Origin: Armatimonadota bacterium
GTDB lineage: Bacteria > Armatimonadota > Zipacnadia > Zipacnadales > UBA11051
Reading direction: 5' to 3'
Assembly (NCBI GenBank): GCA_013178155.1
Contig: JABLXH010000026.1
Span: 21,700-85,699 of the forward strand
Length of the DNA stretch: 64,000 bases
Below are positions 36,305-45,329 of the stretch, piece by piece. How positions within the stretch are numbered: the stretch's first letter is position 1; each line of letters begins with the position of its first letter. Below the pieces are notes generated by a model that saw only the letters and a program-made list of their open reading frames with translations, had not been told where the DNA came from and did no database searches. The position numbers and the translations under genes were made by a program.

Positions 36305-36835
36305 CTACTCCGGTAGCTCTTCCCGGCCTTTGAGATGAGCTGCTAGTAGCTCGAGTCCCGGCTGGAGCCAGGGAGCCCAGTGGTCACGGCCAGCGCTCAC
36401 CAGGAGTTGGTCCAGGGCGTGCCAGCGCCATTCGGCCACCTCCGTGGGGTCCGGTGTGGGCTCGCCGTCATACGGTCCAGCCAGCACGAAGCAAACCTCA
36501 TGCTCCGCCCCCGCATCGCCATCCACGGCGTGATACTCAAAGCATCCCACTACCTCCAGATCGGCACTGATACCCAGCTCCTCGCGCAGGCGACGGGCGC
36601 CGGCCTGCAGACATGTTTCGCCCGGCAGCGGATGACTGGAGCAACTGTTCTCCCAGTGCCCAGCCCACAGACGCTTCAGTTGACTGCGACGGCAGAGAAG
36701 TACCTCCCCGCGGGGATTGTGGATCAAGATCATGAAGGCCCTGTGACGGACCCCCTCACCATCGTGAGCGGCGCGGGTTTCCAGGGTGCCAATAACCTCG
36801 TCGGACTCATTGACAATGATGACGCGGCTCTCCAT
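36305..36835 (-). CDS. idi: Isopentenyl-diphosphate delta-isomerase, type I
   Basis: A 176-residue Nudix-fold enzyme, close to the 182 residues of E. coli Idi. The ATG at 36835 has GGAGGTG 4 bases upstream; an in-frame start at 36913 is rejected because it adds an unrelated leader. Catalytic and metal residues line up: His24 and His31, Cys65 in ENSCSSHP, His68, and Glu111/Glu113 in EHEVC. WRWH near residue 137 closes the active site. The enzyme interconverts isopentenyl and dimethylallyl diphosphate and so feeds prenyl chain synthesis for carotenoids. Its place in the operon shows that isoprenoid supply is coordinated with pigment formation. Confidence 0.93.
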   Translation of the reverse strand: MESRVIIVNESDEVIGTLETRAAHDGEGVRHRAFMILIHNPRGEVLLCRRSQLKRLWAGHWENSCSSHPLPGETCLQAGARRLREELGISADLEVVGCFEYHAVDGDAGAEHEVCFVLAGPYDGEPTPDPTEVAEWRWHALDQLLVSAGRDHWAPWLQPGLELLAAHLKGREELPE

Positions 36836-36903
36836 GGTCACCTCCCCCGGCAATGCCCCGGATGTTCCCCGCTCCGTGGCAGACACCTCTGTTTCCTGGT
36901 GCG

Positions 36904-38457
36904 TCAACGACAAAGAGTGTCACGCACGCGTGCCGCCTGGCTCGCGATCTGTTCCCTATCATCTTGGCTCAGACGCCGAAGGTTCCGGACTTGCAGCACC
37001 ATCCTCGGGTTGTTGCGAAGAGTACCCTCGTGCCGAGCAAGGAAGTCCCAGTACAGCGTGCTGAAGGGGCAGGCTCTCCCACCGACTGTCACGGCCGGAT
37101 CGTAGCGGCAGCCCGCACAGTAGTTGCTCATCCTCTGGAGGTACTTGCCTGTGGCCACGTAGGGCTTGGACGCCATCAGACCACCATCGGCAAACTGCGA
37201 CATGCCCAGCGTGTTGGGCAGTTCCACCCACTCCACCGCGTCCACGTACACGGCCAGATACCACCGATGGACCTCGCTGGGCGCAACCCCAAGCAACTGC
37301 GCCAGGAGGCCCGTTACCATCAGCCTTTGAATGTGGTGAGCATAGCCGTACTCCAGCGTCTGCCGAACCACCTCATGGAGGCAGTTGAGATCGGTGTCGG
37401 CAGTCCAGTAGAGCCTGGGCAAGGGCCCCTGGGCCCCAAGCGCATTGCGCTGCGCGTAGCCGGGCATGAACCGCCAGTAAACACCGCGGACATACTCACG
37501 CCAGCCCAGGATCTGCCGGATGAAGCCCTCTACCGAGGGAAGCGGCGCATCCCCCGACCGCCAGGCTTCCCCGGCCAGCGCGATGGTCTGACGCGGGTCA
37601 AGCAGCTTGAGGTTCAGGGGCGCCGAAAGCCGCGAGTGATAGAGCCAGGGCTGACCCGTCCACATGGCGTCCTGGTAAGGTCCGAAGGACGCGAGACGAT
37701 TGCTGACAAAGTCCTTCAGCGCGGCTTCGGCATCTTCCGGTGTCACGGGCCAGTCGAAGTGCGCCAGACTGCCGGGATGCCCGGCAAAGCGTTTCTCGAC
37801 AAGGGCAATGACCTCCCGCGTTGTGGCATCCGGGGTGAAGCGCAGGGGTGGCGGAACAGTGGATGGCCCCTCGCGGCCAAACCCTTGGCGATTCTCGGCA
37901 TCGAAGTTCCATCGCCCGCCCGCCGGGCCGTTACCTGCCATCAGCACACCGAGGCGTTGGCGCATCTGGCGGTAGAAAAACTCCATTCGCAATTGCCGAC
38001 GGCTGGCGGCGTGCTGCTCGAAATCCTCAAGACTGCATAGGAAGTGCCGGTCCGGTCTGATCTCCAGGGGAATAGCGAGGCGGGCCGCCGTGCTCTGGAG
38101 AGCCTCTCGCACCCGCCATTCGCCGGGTTCGACAACAACCAGTCGTTCGGGTCGCAGCTTTCGCACCGACACAGTCAACTCGTCGCGGAAGTTGCCGCGA
38201 GCCCCCGCGTCATCCAGTTGTCGGTACTCCACTGTCCACCCTGCCTGACGCAGACGGTCCCGGAAATGCCGCATGGCACTCAGAAACAGCGCGATGCGCG
38301 CCTTGTGGGACCACACATATTCGGCTTCTTCGGTCACCTCCACCATCCAAACCCGGTCGTACGAAGGGTCAAAGCCGTCGAAGGCAGAGGACCTCGCGTC
38401 AAGCTGGTCACCCAGCACCAGTACCAGATTACGTGTCGCTCTCGTCCGGGTGTCCAT
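36904..38457 (-). CDS. FeS-type bacterial photolyase (deoxyribodipyrimidine photolyase-related)
   Basis: A 517-residue flavoprotein of the 'photolyase-related' (FeS-BCP) family typified by Agrobacterium PhrB. The N-terminal domain opens with NLVLVLGDQLD. Four cysteines expected to hold a 4Fe-4S cluster are present at 359, 447, 450 and 463. Their spacing (88, 3, 13) equals that of PhrB Cys350/438/441/454. Motifs GWREYVRGVYW and MVTGLLAQLLG belong to the FAD domain. PhrB repairs (6-4) photoproducts; this protein probably does the same. The start overlaps the preceding gene by 29 bases, and idi follows after 68 bases, so photorepair and sunscreen pigment appear to share one transcript. Confidence 0.9.
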   Translation of the reverse strand: MDTRTRATRNLVLVLGDQLDARSSAFDGFDPSYDRVWMVEVTEEAEYVWSHKARIALFLSAMRHFRDRLRQAGWTVEYRQLDDAGARGNFRDELTVSVRKLRPERLVVVEPGEWRVREALQSTAARLAIPLEIRPDRHFLCSLEDFEQHAASRRQLRMEFFYRQMRQRLGVLMAGNGPAGGRWNFDAENRQGFGREGPSTVPPPLRFTPDATTREVIALVEKRFAGHPGSLAHFDWPVTPEDAEAALKDFVSNRLASFGPYQDAMWTGQPWLYHSRLSAPLNLKLLDPRQTIALAGEAWRSGDAPLPSVEGFIRQILGWREYVRGVYWRFMPGYAQRNALGAQGPLPRLYWTADTDLNCLHEVVRQTLEYGYAHHIQRLMVTGLLAQLLGVAPSEVHRWYLAVYVDAVEWVELPNTLGMSQFADGGLMASKPYVATGKYLQRMSNYCAGCRYDPAVTVGGRACPFSTLYWDFLARHEGTLRNNPRMVLQVRNLRRLSQDDREQIASQAARVRDTLCR

Positions 38458-40630
38458 GGTCGGCGCCTTCTGAAGCCAGAATCACGATGCCGAGGTATCC
38501 ATCAACGGTGACCCAGTCGCCGGTGTGGATGAGCTCGGTCGCCTGGGGGACGCCCGTGACGCAGGGCAAGCCATACTCGCGCGCGATGATGGCGCCATGG
38601 ATCAGCATTCCGCCGCGGCGCTCCACGATGGCCGCGCACAGCGGAACCACAAAGGTCATGGTGGGATCGAGGGCATCACACACCAGTATCTCGCCGGCCC
38701 TGAAGTCAAAGAGGTCCGCCGGTCGGTGCACCACACGGCAGTGGCCGCTGGCCAGCCCGGGGCCTGCGGGCTGACCGATAAGCTGCCTGGCGCGGGAGAT
38801 CAGCCCCGTCTGCGTCTTGGCTGTGGACTCTACGGGTTCAGGCCGGTAGGCCGGATCTCGCAACGCCGCCACGACTTGCTGCGCCTCCAGCAGCTCCGGC
38901 GACAGGCCTGTTCGCGCCGTCAGACGCCGGCGTCCCTCCTCCAGCGCGCGGTTCACCTCCGCCTCGATTCGCCCGAGGTAAATGTTGTCGTCGTCACGCA
39001 GCCGGTAGCTCGCTCGTGCCAAGTCCAACAGGTCGGATGCGCGGGCACGCTCGGCACCCGCGAAGTGAGCAAGGAATCCCTCCTCAAGGGCAGGGGTGGC
39101 GATGGTCGGCGCTGGCACGGACATCGCGCCTTCCCGCGCCGCCTCACGCAGAAGTCTCAGCAGGGCTGAGCGGGCAGGGCCCGGCTGGCTCACGCCGTCC
39201 GGAATGCCGACCTGCTTCGCCAGGTCGTCCAGGTCCGCCGCAAACTGGTCGGGCAGTTCGTCACTCGTCCCGTCTCGCACCGCAGCCAGGCTCCGGTCCT
39301 CCCGCAACTGCGAGACCAGAGCCGCCATTGCCTGGTTGCGCTTCAAGCTCGCCAGACCGCCACTCGAAAGCAGGGAGATAAACTCGAAGGGGTCATCCGG
39401 GCGTACGGTGTCGTTGTACACCTGGCCAAACAGTCGGGCGCCGTGGGCGAACGGGATGAGCTCATCCCAGTAGATCCCCTTCCACCTGGCGAGCGTTTCC
39501 AGGCGTGCCTGCAGCTCGTCTGCGAGCTGTGGGTCGCTCAGGTCAGCGAGAGACACAGCCGCCATCCCCTCAGCGGCGGCGACCATTGCCGGTATCAGCT
39601 CCCCCTCGATGCGCTGCCGCAGTTTCTGCAGGTTGTCGTAGCTCCGGCGCAGGCTAAGGTACCAGGAGCGCTGGCCGTCTTCGGCAGCGTGGGTGGTGAC
39701 CGGTCGGGACTGCAACACGAAAAGGCGCTCGGCGGCATAGGTCCACTCCACATCCTGCGGGCAACCGAACAGGTCCTCGCAGCGTCTCGCCAGTTCGTAG
39801 ACCGACACCACCTCGCGCTCGTCCAGCGGAGGGGTCGCGGCCAGCTCGGCCGGCAACGCCTCCAGCCCAACGCCGTTGCCCGATGGCCGCACAGCCGCAA
39901 GTCTCTGGGGGGCATGGTGGCCGACCAGGCGTCCAGAAGCTCGATCCAGCACCCAGCGGTCAGGCTCCACGGTGCCGTCAACAAGGCCCTGATTGAGGCC
40001 GTGGACGGCTTCTACCATTGCCCGAGTGCCGTCCGTCGGATGCACAGAAAAGACAACCCCCGAACGCTCACCCGAGACGAGCTGCTGGATCAGGACGGCC
40101 ATCGCGCTGCGCCCAACATCCAGGCCAAGCTCCTGCCGGTACAGGAGCGCTGCGTCGGACCACAGCGAGGCCCAGACCAGCCGCACGTGATCCAGGATCG
40201 CCTCGACGCCTCGGACGTTCACATACGACTCATGCAGACCTGCGAAGGAGGAGCCAGAGGCGTCCTCGTCCAGAGCCGAAGAGCGCACAACCACGGGCAC
40301 TTCCGCCCAGCGTTCCCCGATCCCGTCCGCCAGAGCCTGGCGCAAATGGGGCGGAAGCGGGGTATTCAGGAACATATTACGGATCCTCAGAGCCGCGTCC
40401 CACATTTCCTCCCAACGCAGATCCTTGAAGCGCTTTCGCTCCAACTCCAGATGAATGCGCCCACCGAGGCCGGTTCCTGTCAGGTGTTGACGGTACGCCT
40501 CGGCGGTGACGACCATGCCCGGGGGAACAAGGAGCCCGGCCCGCACCAGGCGTGACAGCGCGAATGCCTTCCCGCCCACTTGTGCCCGGTCGGTCTCACC
40601 AATCCCTCGCAGGTCCACAAGCAGCTTCAT
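38429..40630 (-). CDS. PEP-synthase-like phosphotransferase (ATP-binding plus swivelling His domain)
   Basis: A 733-residue protein. The N-terminal ~320 residues are the pyruvate-phosphate-dikinase ATP-binding domain (VGGKAFALSRL, VVVRSSALDEDASGSSFAG, LFVLQSRPVTT). The C-terminus is the mobile His domain with GGMLIHGAIIAREYG; His678 is the expected phospho-carrier. The PEP/pyruvate-binding barrel of true PEP synthase is missing. Instead a ~270-residue helical middle domain separates the two, the architecture of rifampicin phosphotransferase (which transfers the beta-phosphate of ATP to a hydroxyl of its substrate). Start and stop overlap the flanking genes (4 bp with the PPOX gene, 29 bp with the photolyase). 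A substrate with a hydroxyl group, perhaps an isoprenoid or antibiotic, is likely, but its identity is unknown. Confidence 0.82.
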   Translation of the reverse strand: MKLLVDLRGIGETDRAQVGGKAFALSRLVRAGLLVPPGMVVTAEAYRQHLTGTGLGGRIHLELERKRFKDLRWEEMWDAALRIRNMFLNTPLPPHLRQALADGIGERWAEVPVVVRSSALDEDASGSSFAGLHESYVNVRGVEAILDHVRLVWASLWSDAALLYRQELGLDVGRSAMAVLIQQLVSGERSGVVFSVHPTDGTRAMVEAVHGLNQGLVDGTVEPDRWVLDRASGRLVGHHAPQRLAAVRPSGNGVGLEALPAELAATPPLDEREVVSVYELARRCEDLFGCPQDVEWTYAAERLFVLQSRPVTTHAAEDGQRSWYLSLRRSYDNLQKLRQRIEGELIPAMVAAAEGMAAVSLADLSDPQLADELQARLETLARWKGIYWDELIPFAHGARLFGQVYNDTVRPDDPFEFISLLSSGGLASLKRNQAMAALVSQLREDRSLAAVRDGTSDELPDQFAADLDDLAKQVGIPDGVSQPGPARSALLRLLREAAREGAMSVPAPTIATPALEEGFLAHFAGAERARASDLLDLARASYRLRDDDNIYLGRIEAEVNRALEEGRRRLTARTGLSPELLEAQQVVAALRDPAYRPEPVESTAKTQTGLISRARQLIGQPAGPGLASGHCRVVHRPADLFDFRAGEILVCDALDPTMTFVVPLCAAIVERRGGMLIHGAIIAREYGLPCVTGVPQATELIHTGDWVTVDGYLGIVILASEGADHGHPDESDT

Positions 40631-41076
40631 CGGGCGACCTCGTACACCATGACCTGCTGGAACCGCGTCACGACGTGGTAGGTACGCACCTGGACACGGA
40701 CCAGGGCACAGGTTGGCGCATCCACGAAATCAGCAAGCTGCGGGTGTCTGGCCAGGTACACGGCGCGGGCCTCTGCCGCCTGATCGGGGGGCACCTCCTC
40801 GGCCCGTCCCACCGCTGTCGCCGCCATCGCCCGGCGGAGATCCGTCTCGTCGCCGCTGCGATCATCAATCAGCAGGGCGACCTCTCCGTGGCATTGCAGG
40901 TTGGCAAACTTCCGCGTGTGGCGGGAAGTCACAAACAGCAGTTGCCCCAGGTCCGGCGTTGCTGCGAAGGCCACCAGGCTGCAATACGGGTGCTCGCCGT
41001 TGTAGGTCGCCAGCACTGCCAGGCGCTGAGTGGCTACCAGTTCGCGTAGCCGAGCTTCCATCTCCTCTGTGATCAC
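40627..41076 (-). CDS. PNPOx-like flavin/F420-binding protein, first gene of the carotenoid operon
   Basis: A 149-residue split-barrel protein. The start is taken as the GTG at 41076, because GGGGGAGG lies 5 bases upstream; a longer frame to 41127 has no such site. Motifs LVATQRLAVLATYNGEHPYCSLVAF and LLFVTSRHTRKFANL are those of the pyridoxamine-5'-phosphate oxidase-like superfamily, which binds FMN, F420 or heme. There is no evidence that it acts in vitamin B6 metabolism. The stop overlaps the ATG of the phosphotransferase gene, so the two are translationally coupled and may work on the same metabolite. It defines the 5' end of the seven-gene minus-strand operon. Confidence 0.82.
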   Translation of the reverse strand: MITEEMEARLRELVATQRLAVLATYNGEHPYCSLVAFAATPDLGQLLFVTSRHTRKFANLQCHGEVALLIDDRSGDETDLRRAMAATAVGRAEEVPPDQAAEARAVYLARHPQLADFVDAPTCALVRVQVRTYHVVTRFQQVMVYEVAR

Positions 41077-41357
41077 TCGGACCTCCCCCTTCGAGACCCG
41101 TTTCCGCAGGGCGTTCGCCCCGGACATCCCGAGTCATCTTCGGGAGTGGTGGTCGGAATCCTCCGTTCACAGCGGCCGTCCCCGCGTCCGCGGACCCCTC
41201 CGATGCGCCACAGGCAGACGCAGGGCGCCGTGGAGGTAAGGCTTCAGGCAGGATGGAAGGGGGTGACACGACCCGGGACCAGTGTGCCGTGGTTGTTGGC
41301 GGTGCACCCCCAGCCACTGGGGGCGCACCGGCAGGCCGACCAGGAGGAGGTTGCCTG

Positions 41358-44300
41358 ATGGCGAGATTGGGTTGTGTTCTGTGCCTTGTCTTTGCGGTCC
41401 AACTGGGCACCGCGTACGCTGAGCCGGTAGTCATTGACTGTGGCAACAGGGCCTTGCTGATGGCTCAGCCCCCCGGCCCGCCGGTTATCCAGACGGGCAG
41501 CGTCGGCGGACTCGACGCCGGCTATCCGGGAGACGCCGCAGAGCTGCTAATCTCCAGCGGTTCAGCAGGCAAGCGATACTACGGCACTCCTGACGCCGCA
41601 TCCGTCACCGTGCGAACCACGGGAGTGCCGCTGACCGTGGCGATCCAGTACCGAGCCTACAAGTACGGCACAAGCCGGCTGGAGGTGATGTGGGACGACA
41701 GTGCCCTGCAGGTGCTGGACTGCCGGTCGGCGAGCGAGGCGGGCGAGATGCGCGCAGTGGAATTCCGCCTCACCGACCAGCAAGCGGCGGCCGGACGGCA
41801 TCTGCTGACGCTGGCCGAGCGAGGCGGTACTGACGGGAACTACGCGACAGTTGACGCCATCGCATTCGATGGTGATCCGGGGCTGGTGGTCATCACGAAC
41901 TCCGGCCGGGCCCTCCGGCCCGCCGCCTCACCCCGCAGGCCTGCGGCGACCTCCGACACAACGAAGCGACCGTTGCGGCTGGCTGAGAGTGCTGCGCTCT
42001 TGCGGGCCGACTTCAGCGCAAACGACAGCACTGATCTTGCCCGCGGGTGGCAAGTCACGGGCAGTGATGGCGGTACGGCTTGCCTCTGGGATGGGGCACT
42101 ATATGTGCCCACCCCTCCCCGGTTGGTGCATTCTCTCTCCTCGCCCGTGCGTGGCACAAGCGGCACCTTTGCCCTGCGACAGGATGTGCCCTTTCCGGCG
42201 GCCGGTACGCTGCTTGCTGAGCTCAAAGCGTATCCGGAGCGCGACACCGCGGCCATCCTGGTCATGTGCGAGCGCTCACAGGGGCCGGAGAAGCTCTATC
42301 TGGCACGCTTCAAGGGACAGATTGCCCTCAGCGACGGGAAGGCGGTCTGGAACCTGTTGCCCGCCGACGACCAGTTTCACCTCATCCGCATTGATTTCGC
42401 GGAAGGCATCGCGAGGGTCTGCGCTGATGGCGAGTTGGCGAAGACGGACGTACCTTGGCCGGACTTTGACCGCGTGAGTATCGGCCATGCGCAGCCATAC
42501 GACGGCTACGGCATCGGTGTGGCTGTGCGCAGCCTCTTTCTCACCGACGCCGCAACCACTCCCGTTCGGGTAAGAGTGTTCAGCGGTGCACAGCCCAGAC
42601 GCAACCTGCCGCTGGCAGTGAAAACCGACCAGAGCGAGTGTGAACTCGTGACTGATGACTGGGGCGAGGCTTCCATACCAGTGCCCCCGGAAGGTGGGCT
42701 CCTGCGAGTTGTCGTCCGCGAGGCAACTGGCGAGAGGTGCATCGGCTTCACCGCCGTGCCCGGAGACACCTGGGTCTGGGATACGGCGGTGCAGACCCCC
42801 GGGCGCACCACGGCCCCTGCGGGCCCACACTCTTCGGCCCCCACGCAGGTCTGGCTGGACCTGGGCGGGCGCGGCACGCCAGTTGGGACCGGCTTCGCCC
42901 CCTTGACCGAGGGCACCGAGGCAGCCACGTCCCCAGGGGCCGGATGGCTTCCCGGCACCCGGCTGGTGCCTGCCGGGATGCCCGGATCGGACGACGCGCT
43001 TATCGGCGATTATCTCGACGTGGAGCAACCCGGCCAGACCGCTTCGCTGCAGCTAGAGCTGGCGCCGGGGGACTACTCGGTGACCTTGTTGTGTGTCTCG
43101 CCTGATCTGCCGCTGGATTTCATTGTGCGGTGCGATGGCCAACCGGTAGCCTGGGTCACTCAGCCCAGGACAGGAAGCTGGGGCGTCTACTCCTTCCCGG
43201 TCCGCCTTGATCGGCGGACGCCACGGTTCGACTTCGATGTGGCCAGCAGCCTGGGGCTGGCGGCGATGGTGGTCGCGCCGCTGGACCCAAAGCGCCCCGA
43301 GGTACGGCGGCTTGCGGTCTTTCGGGATGGTCTGCGCGACGCGTTGAGTGCAGCCATGGCGGAAGCGCAAGGGATGACGGCCGACAATCCGCCGCCAGAC
43401 CCCGAGCCAGCCCTCGACGCTCAGGCGCAAGCGCGGGGATATGCGCTCTTCGCTCACTCGTACATGCGTCCCGTGTACGATGGCTCGCGGCCAAGTGCCG
43501 AGGACTTGGCCGTGCCGGTTTCAGGCTTTGGCTGTGCCGGCGAGTTCGAACCGTTGGCCGTGTCGGTCTGGCCGCTCCGCAACCTGACCAGCGCTCGCGT
43601 GACGGTCACTGCGCTGCGCCGCGACGGAAGCACGGACCTGATTCCTGCCACCGCCATAGATGTCAAGGCTGTGCGGATCTGGCCCCAGCGAAGCGGCCCG
43701 AACCGTTACCGCCGGGTACCGGAACTGATCGAGGATATTCCGGAGGAGGGGCTTTCACTACCGGCCCACAAGACGCGCACCTTCTGGCTGACGCTGCGCG
43801 TGCCTGATGGTCAGGCGCCAGGCGACTATCGGGGGCAAGTGACCTTCTCCTGCGACGGTTCCGCCGCTAGTCTGCCGGTCTGGTTCAAGGTGCTGCCACT
43901 GGAGCGCGAGCCGATTGGCGACCTGGCGATGGGGATGTACTGGAGCTGGACCATGTCGGCCGGCAGCGACCTGGCGCTGGCGCGCCGTCAGTTTGGCGAC
44001 ATGCGCCGGCACGGTTGCACCACCATCTGCCTGGAGGCGCCCGCGCCGCTGCGTAAGGTCGGCGAGCGCTGGACCGTTGATGTCGAGCTCCTGGACAAGT
44101 TGCTGGCACTATACCGCGAAGTGGGCTTCAGCCAGCCAGTGCCAGTCTTTGGGAACGGATGGCCAGGCAACCCCGAGGCCTGGGAGGCCGGCACACGGTT
44201 GCTCCTGGCCGAGGAGCAGAAGCGCGGCTGGCCGGAGCTGCTGTTTTACCCGGTGGACGAACCAGGCAACAGCCCCGAGGCGCTGGCGGAGGCCATCAGA

Positions 44301-45002
44301 CTCTGCCAGGCCGTGAAGCGGGTTCCGGGAGCGCGGACGTACATCACGACCAACGGCCAGGGCAAAGACGCTGCCGCGCTGGACCCCTGGCTCGATGTGC
44401 GCACCTATCAGCACCTTTCCTACAACCCGGAAGAGGCCCGCAGGACGCTTGCCGCCGGAGACGCCCTGTGGTTCTACACGGGTCCCCCGAGCGGCTTCGT
44501 CTATCCGCGCCTGAACGACGGTCTGTGGTGGTTCCGCTCCCAGATGACCGGACACTTCTGGTGGCACTACTGCTGGCCTGTGGGCGACCCCTGGTGTGAT
44601 CTTGATGGTGCCGGGGACTACTGCGCAACCTATCCGGGGCCCAAGGGGCCCGTGGCCACAGTGCAATGGGAGTGCCTCCGCGAGGGACTGGAGGACCTCC
44701 GGTACCTGCGGACCCTGCGGGCGGCCACCACGCGGGCGCGGGCGACAGGCAAAGGCGGGGCCATGGCTGACGAGGCGGAAGCGTACCTGACAGCGCTGTG
44801 CGACCGCATCCCGGCGGACGGCAAGGAGATCGCCACAGCGCTGCAGGCCATACGGGCCGAGGAGTTCCAGACGATCCGCTGGGAGGTCGTGAAGCGAACG
44901 CTGGCCCTGCAGGACGCGACCGACGGCGGGCAGCGAGCACGTCTCGTCCAGGACACCGAGTTCGCGCGAACACTGCCAAGAGCGCCGTACCGCGGAGAGT
45001 GA
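41358..45002 (+). CDS. Very large secreted GH123/DUF4091-like multidomain glycosidase
   Basis: A 1214-residue protein. The start at 41358 has AGGAGGAGG 7 bases upstream and begins a signal peptide (MARLGCVLCLVFAVQLGTAYA); an in-frame start at 41253 is less likely. Domains in order: a beta module to residue ~170, a concanavalin/LamG-like domain at ~200-390 (WQVTGSDGGTACLWDGALYV), a short Ig-like piece, and a galactose-binding-like domain at ~490-650 (LDLGGRGTPVGTGFA). From ~690 comes the GH123-like part: LPAHKTRTFWLTLRVPDGQAPG, ELLFYPVDEPGNSPEAL (likely acidic catalytic residues), LWWFRSQMTGHFWWHYCW, and the DUF4091 end motif WECLREGLEDLRYLRTL. It probably attacks N-acetylhexosamine-containing polymer outside the cell. 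It is divergent from the carotenoid operon, with 281 bases between them. Confidence 0.82.
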   Translation: MARLGCVLCLVFAVQLGTAYAEPVVIDCGNRALLMAQPPGPPVIQTGSVGGLDAGYPGDAAELLISSGSAGKRYYGTPDAASVTVRTTGVPLTVAIQYRAYKYGTSRLEVMWDDSALQVLDCRSASEAGEMRAVEFRLTDQQAAAGRHLLTLAERGGTDGNYATVDAIAFDGDPGLVVITNSGRALRPAASPRRPAATSDTTKRPLRLAESAALLRADFSANDSTDLARGWQVTGSDGGTACLWDGALYVPTPPRLVHSLSSPVRGTSGTFALRQDVPFPAAGTLLAELKAYPERDTAAILVMCERSQGPEKLYLARFKGQIALSDGKAVWNLLPADDQFHLIRIDFAEGIARVCADGELAKTDVPWPDFDRVSIGHAQPYDGYGIGVAVRSLFLTDAATTPVRVRVFSGAQPRRNLPLAVKTDQSECELVTDDWGEASIPVPPEGGLLRVVVREATGERCIGFTAVPGDTWVWDTAVQTPGRTTAPAGPHSSAPTQVWLDLGGRGTPVGTGFAPLTEGTEAATSPGAGWLPGTRLVPAGMPGSDDALIGDYLDVEQPGQTASLQLELAPGDYSVTLLCVSPDLPLDFIVRCDGQPVAWVTQPRTGSWGVYSFPVRLDRRTPRFDFDVASSLGLAAMVVAPLDPKRPEVRRLAVFRDGLRDALSAAMAEAQGMTADNPPPDPEPALDAQAQARGYALFAHSYMRPVYDGSRPSAEDLAVPVSGFGCAGEFEPLAVSVWPLRNLTSARVTVTALRRDGSTDLIPATAIDVKAVRIWPQRSGPNRYRRVPELIEDIPEEGLSLPAHKTRTFWLTLRVPDGQAPGDYRGQVTFSCDGSAASLPVWFKVLPLEREPIGDLAMGMYWSWTMSAGSDLALARRQFGDMRRHGCTTICLEAPAPLRKVGERWTVDVELLDKLLALYREVGFSQPVPVFGNGWPGNPEAWEAGTRLLLAEEQKRGWPELLFYPVDEPGNSPEALAEAIRLCQAVKRVPGARTYITTNGQGKDAAALDPWLDVRTYQHLSYNPEEARRTLAAGDALWFYTGPPSGFVYPRLNDGLWWFRSQMTGHFWWHYCWPVGDPWCDLDGAGDYCATYPGPKGPVATVQWECLREGLEDLRYLRTLRAATTRARATGKGGAMADEAEAYLTALCDRIPADGKEIATALQAIRAEEFQTIRWEVVKRTLALQDATDGGQRARLVQDTEFARTLPRAPYRGE

Positions 45003-45114
45003 CTCGTGGCTCCGCGTCACGGACGCTCCACGGGCTGGACGCAGACCCCCCGAGAACCTGGGTCAGTCCCGGGCCCACCCGCTTCTCGCACCCAAAGGAT
45101 AGGGGTCTGCGATG

Positions 45115-45325
45115 AGGTACTGCAGCGCTGCTCCGGCTGCCGGGTACGTCGCCGCCTCGCAGCCACCCTCACCGGGCGCTGTGTCCTTGGGGATGCAGCT
45201 CTCACAGCCGTTCGTGTACGCCGCGAGCACGGTGTTTGTCCACGGCGCAACGGCCTCCGGCTATAGCGGGTATCCAGCGAAGACCTCGTGCGTCATGGCC
45301 AGGAGGCCCAGGCTGGCTAGCTCGG
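45115..45325 (-). pseudogene. Remnant of a neutral-ceramidase-like hydrolase C-terminus
   Basis: In the minus-strand frame the text LLAMTHEVFAGYPL-stop-PEAV and then LAAYTNGCESCIPKDTA and GGCEAATYPAAGAAL matches the end of the neutral/alkaline ceramidase-like family, where A-x-T/A-N-G-x-x-x-Y-I-P and E-G-G-Y-E are conserved. A TAG at about 45261-45263 interrupts it, and both consensus tyrosines have become Cys. Only the last ~70 residues of a ~450-residue protein remain. It is joined in frame to an unrelated aminotransferase fragment on its upstream side. Confidence 0.5.
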
Positions 45326-45329
45326 TCTC

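Noticed and set aside
38429..40630. True phosphoenolpyruvate synthase or pyruvate phosphate dikinase
   Set aside because: The C-terminal PEP/pyruvate-binding barrel is absent, and a distinct middle domain separates the ATP and His domains.
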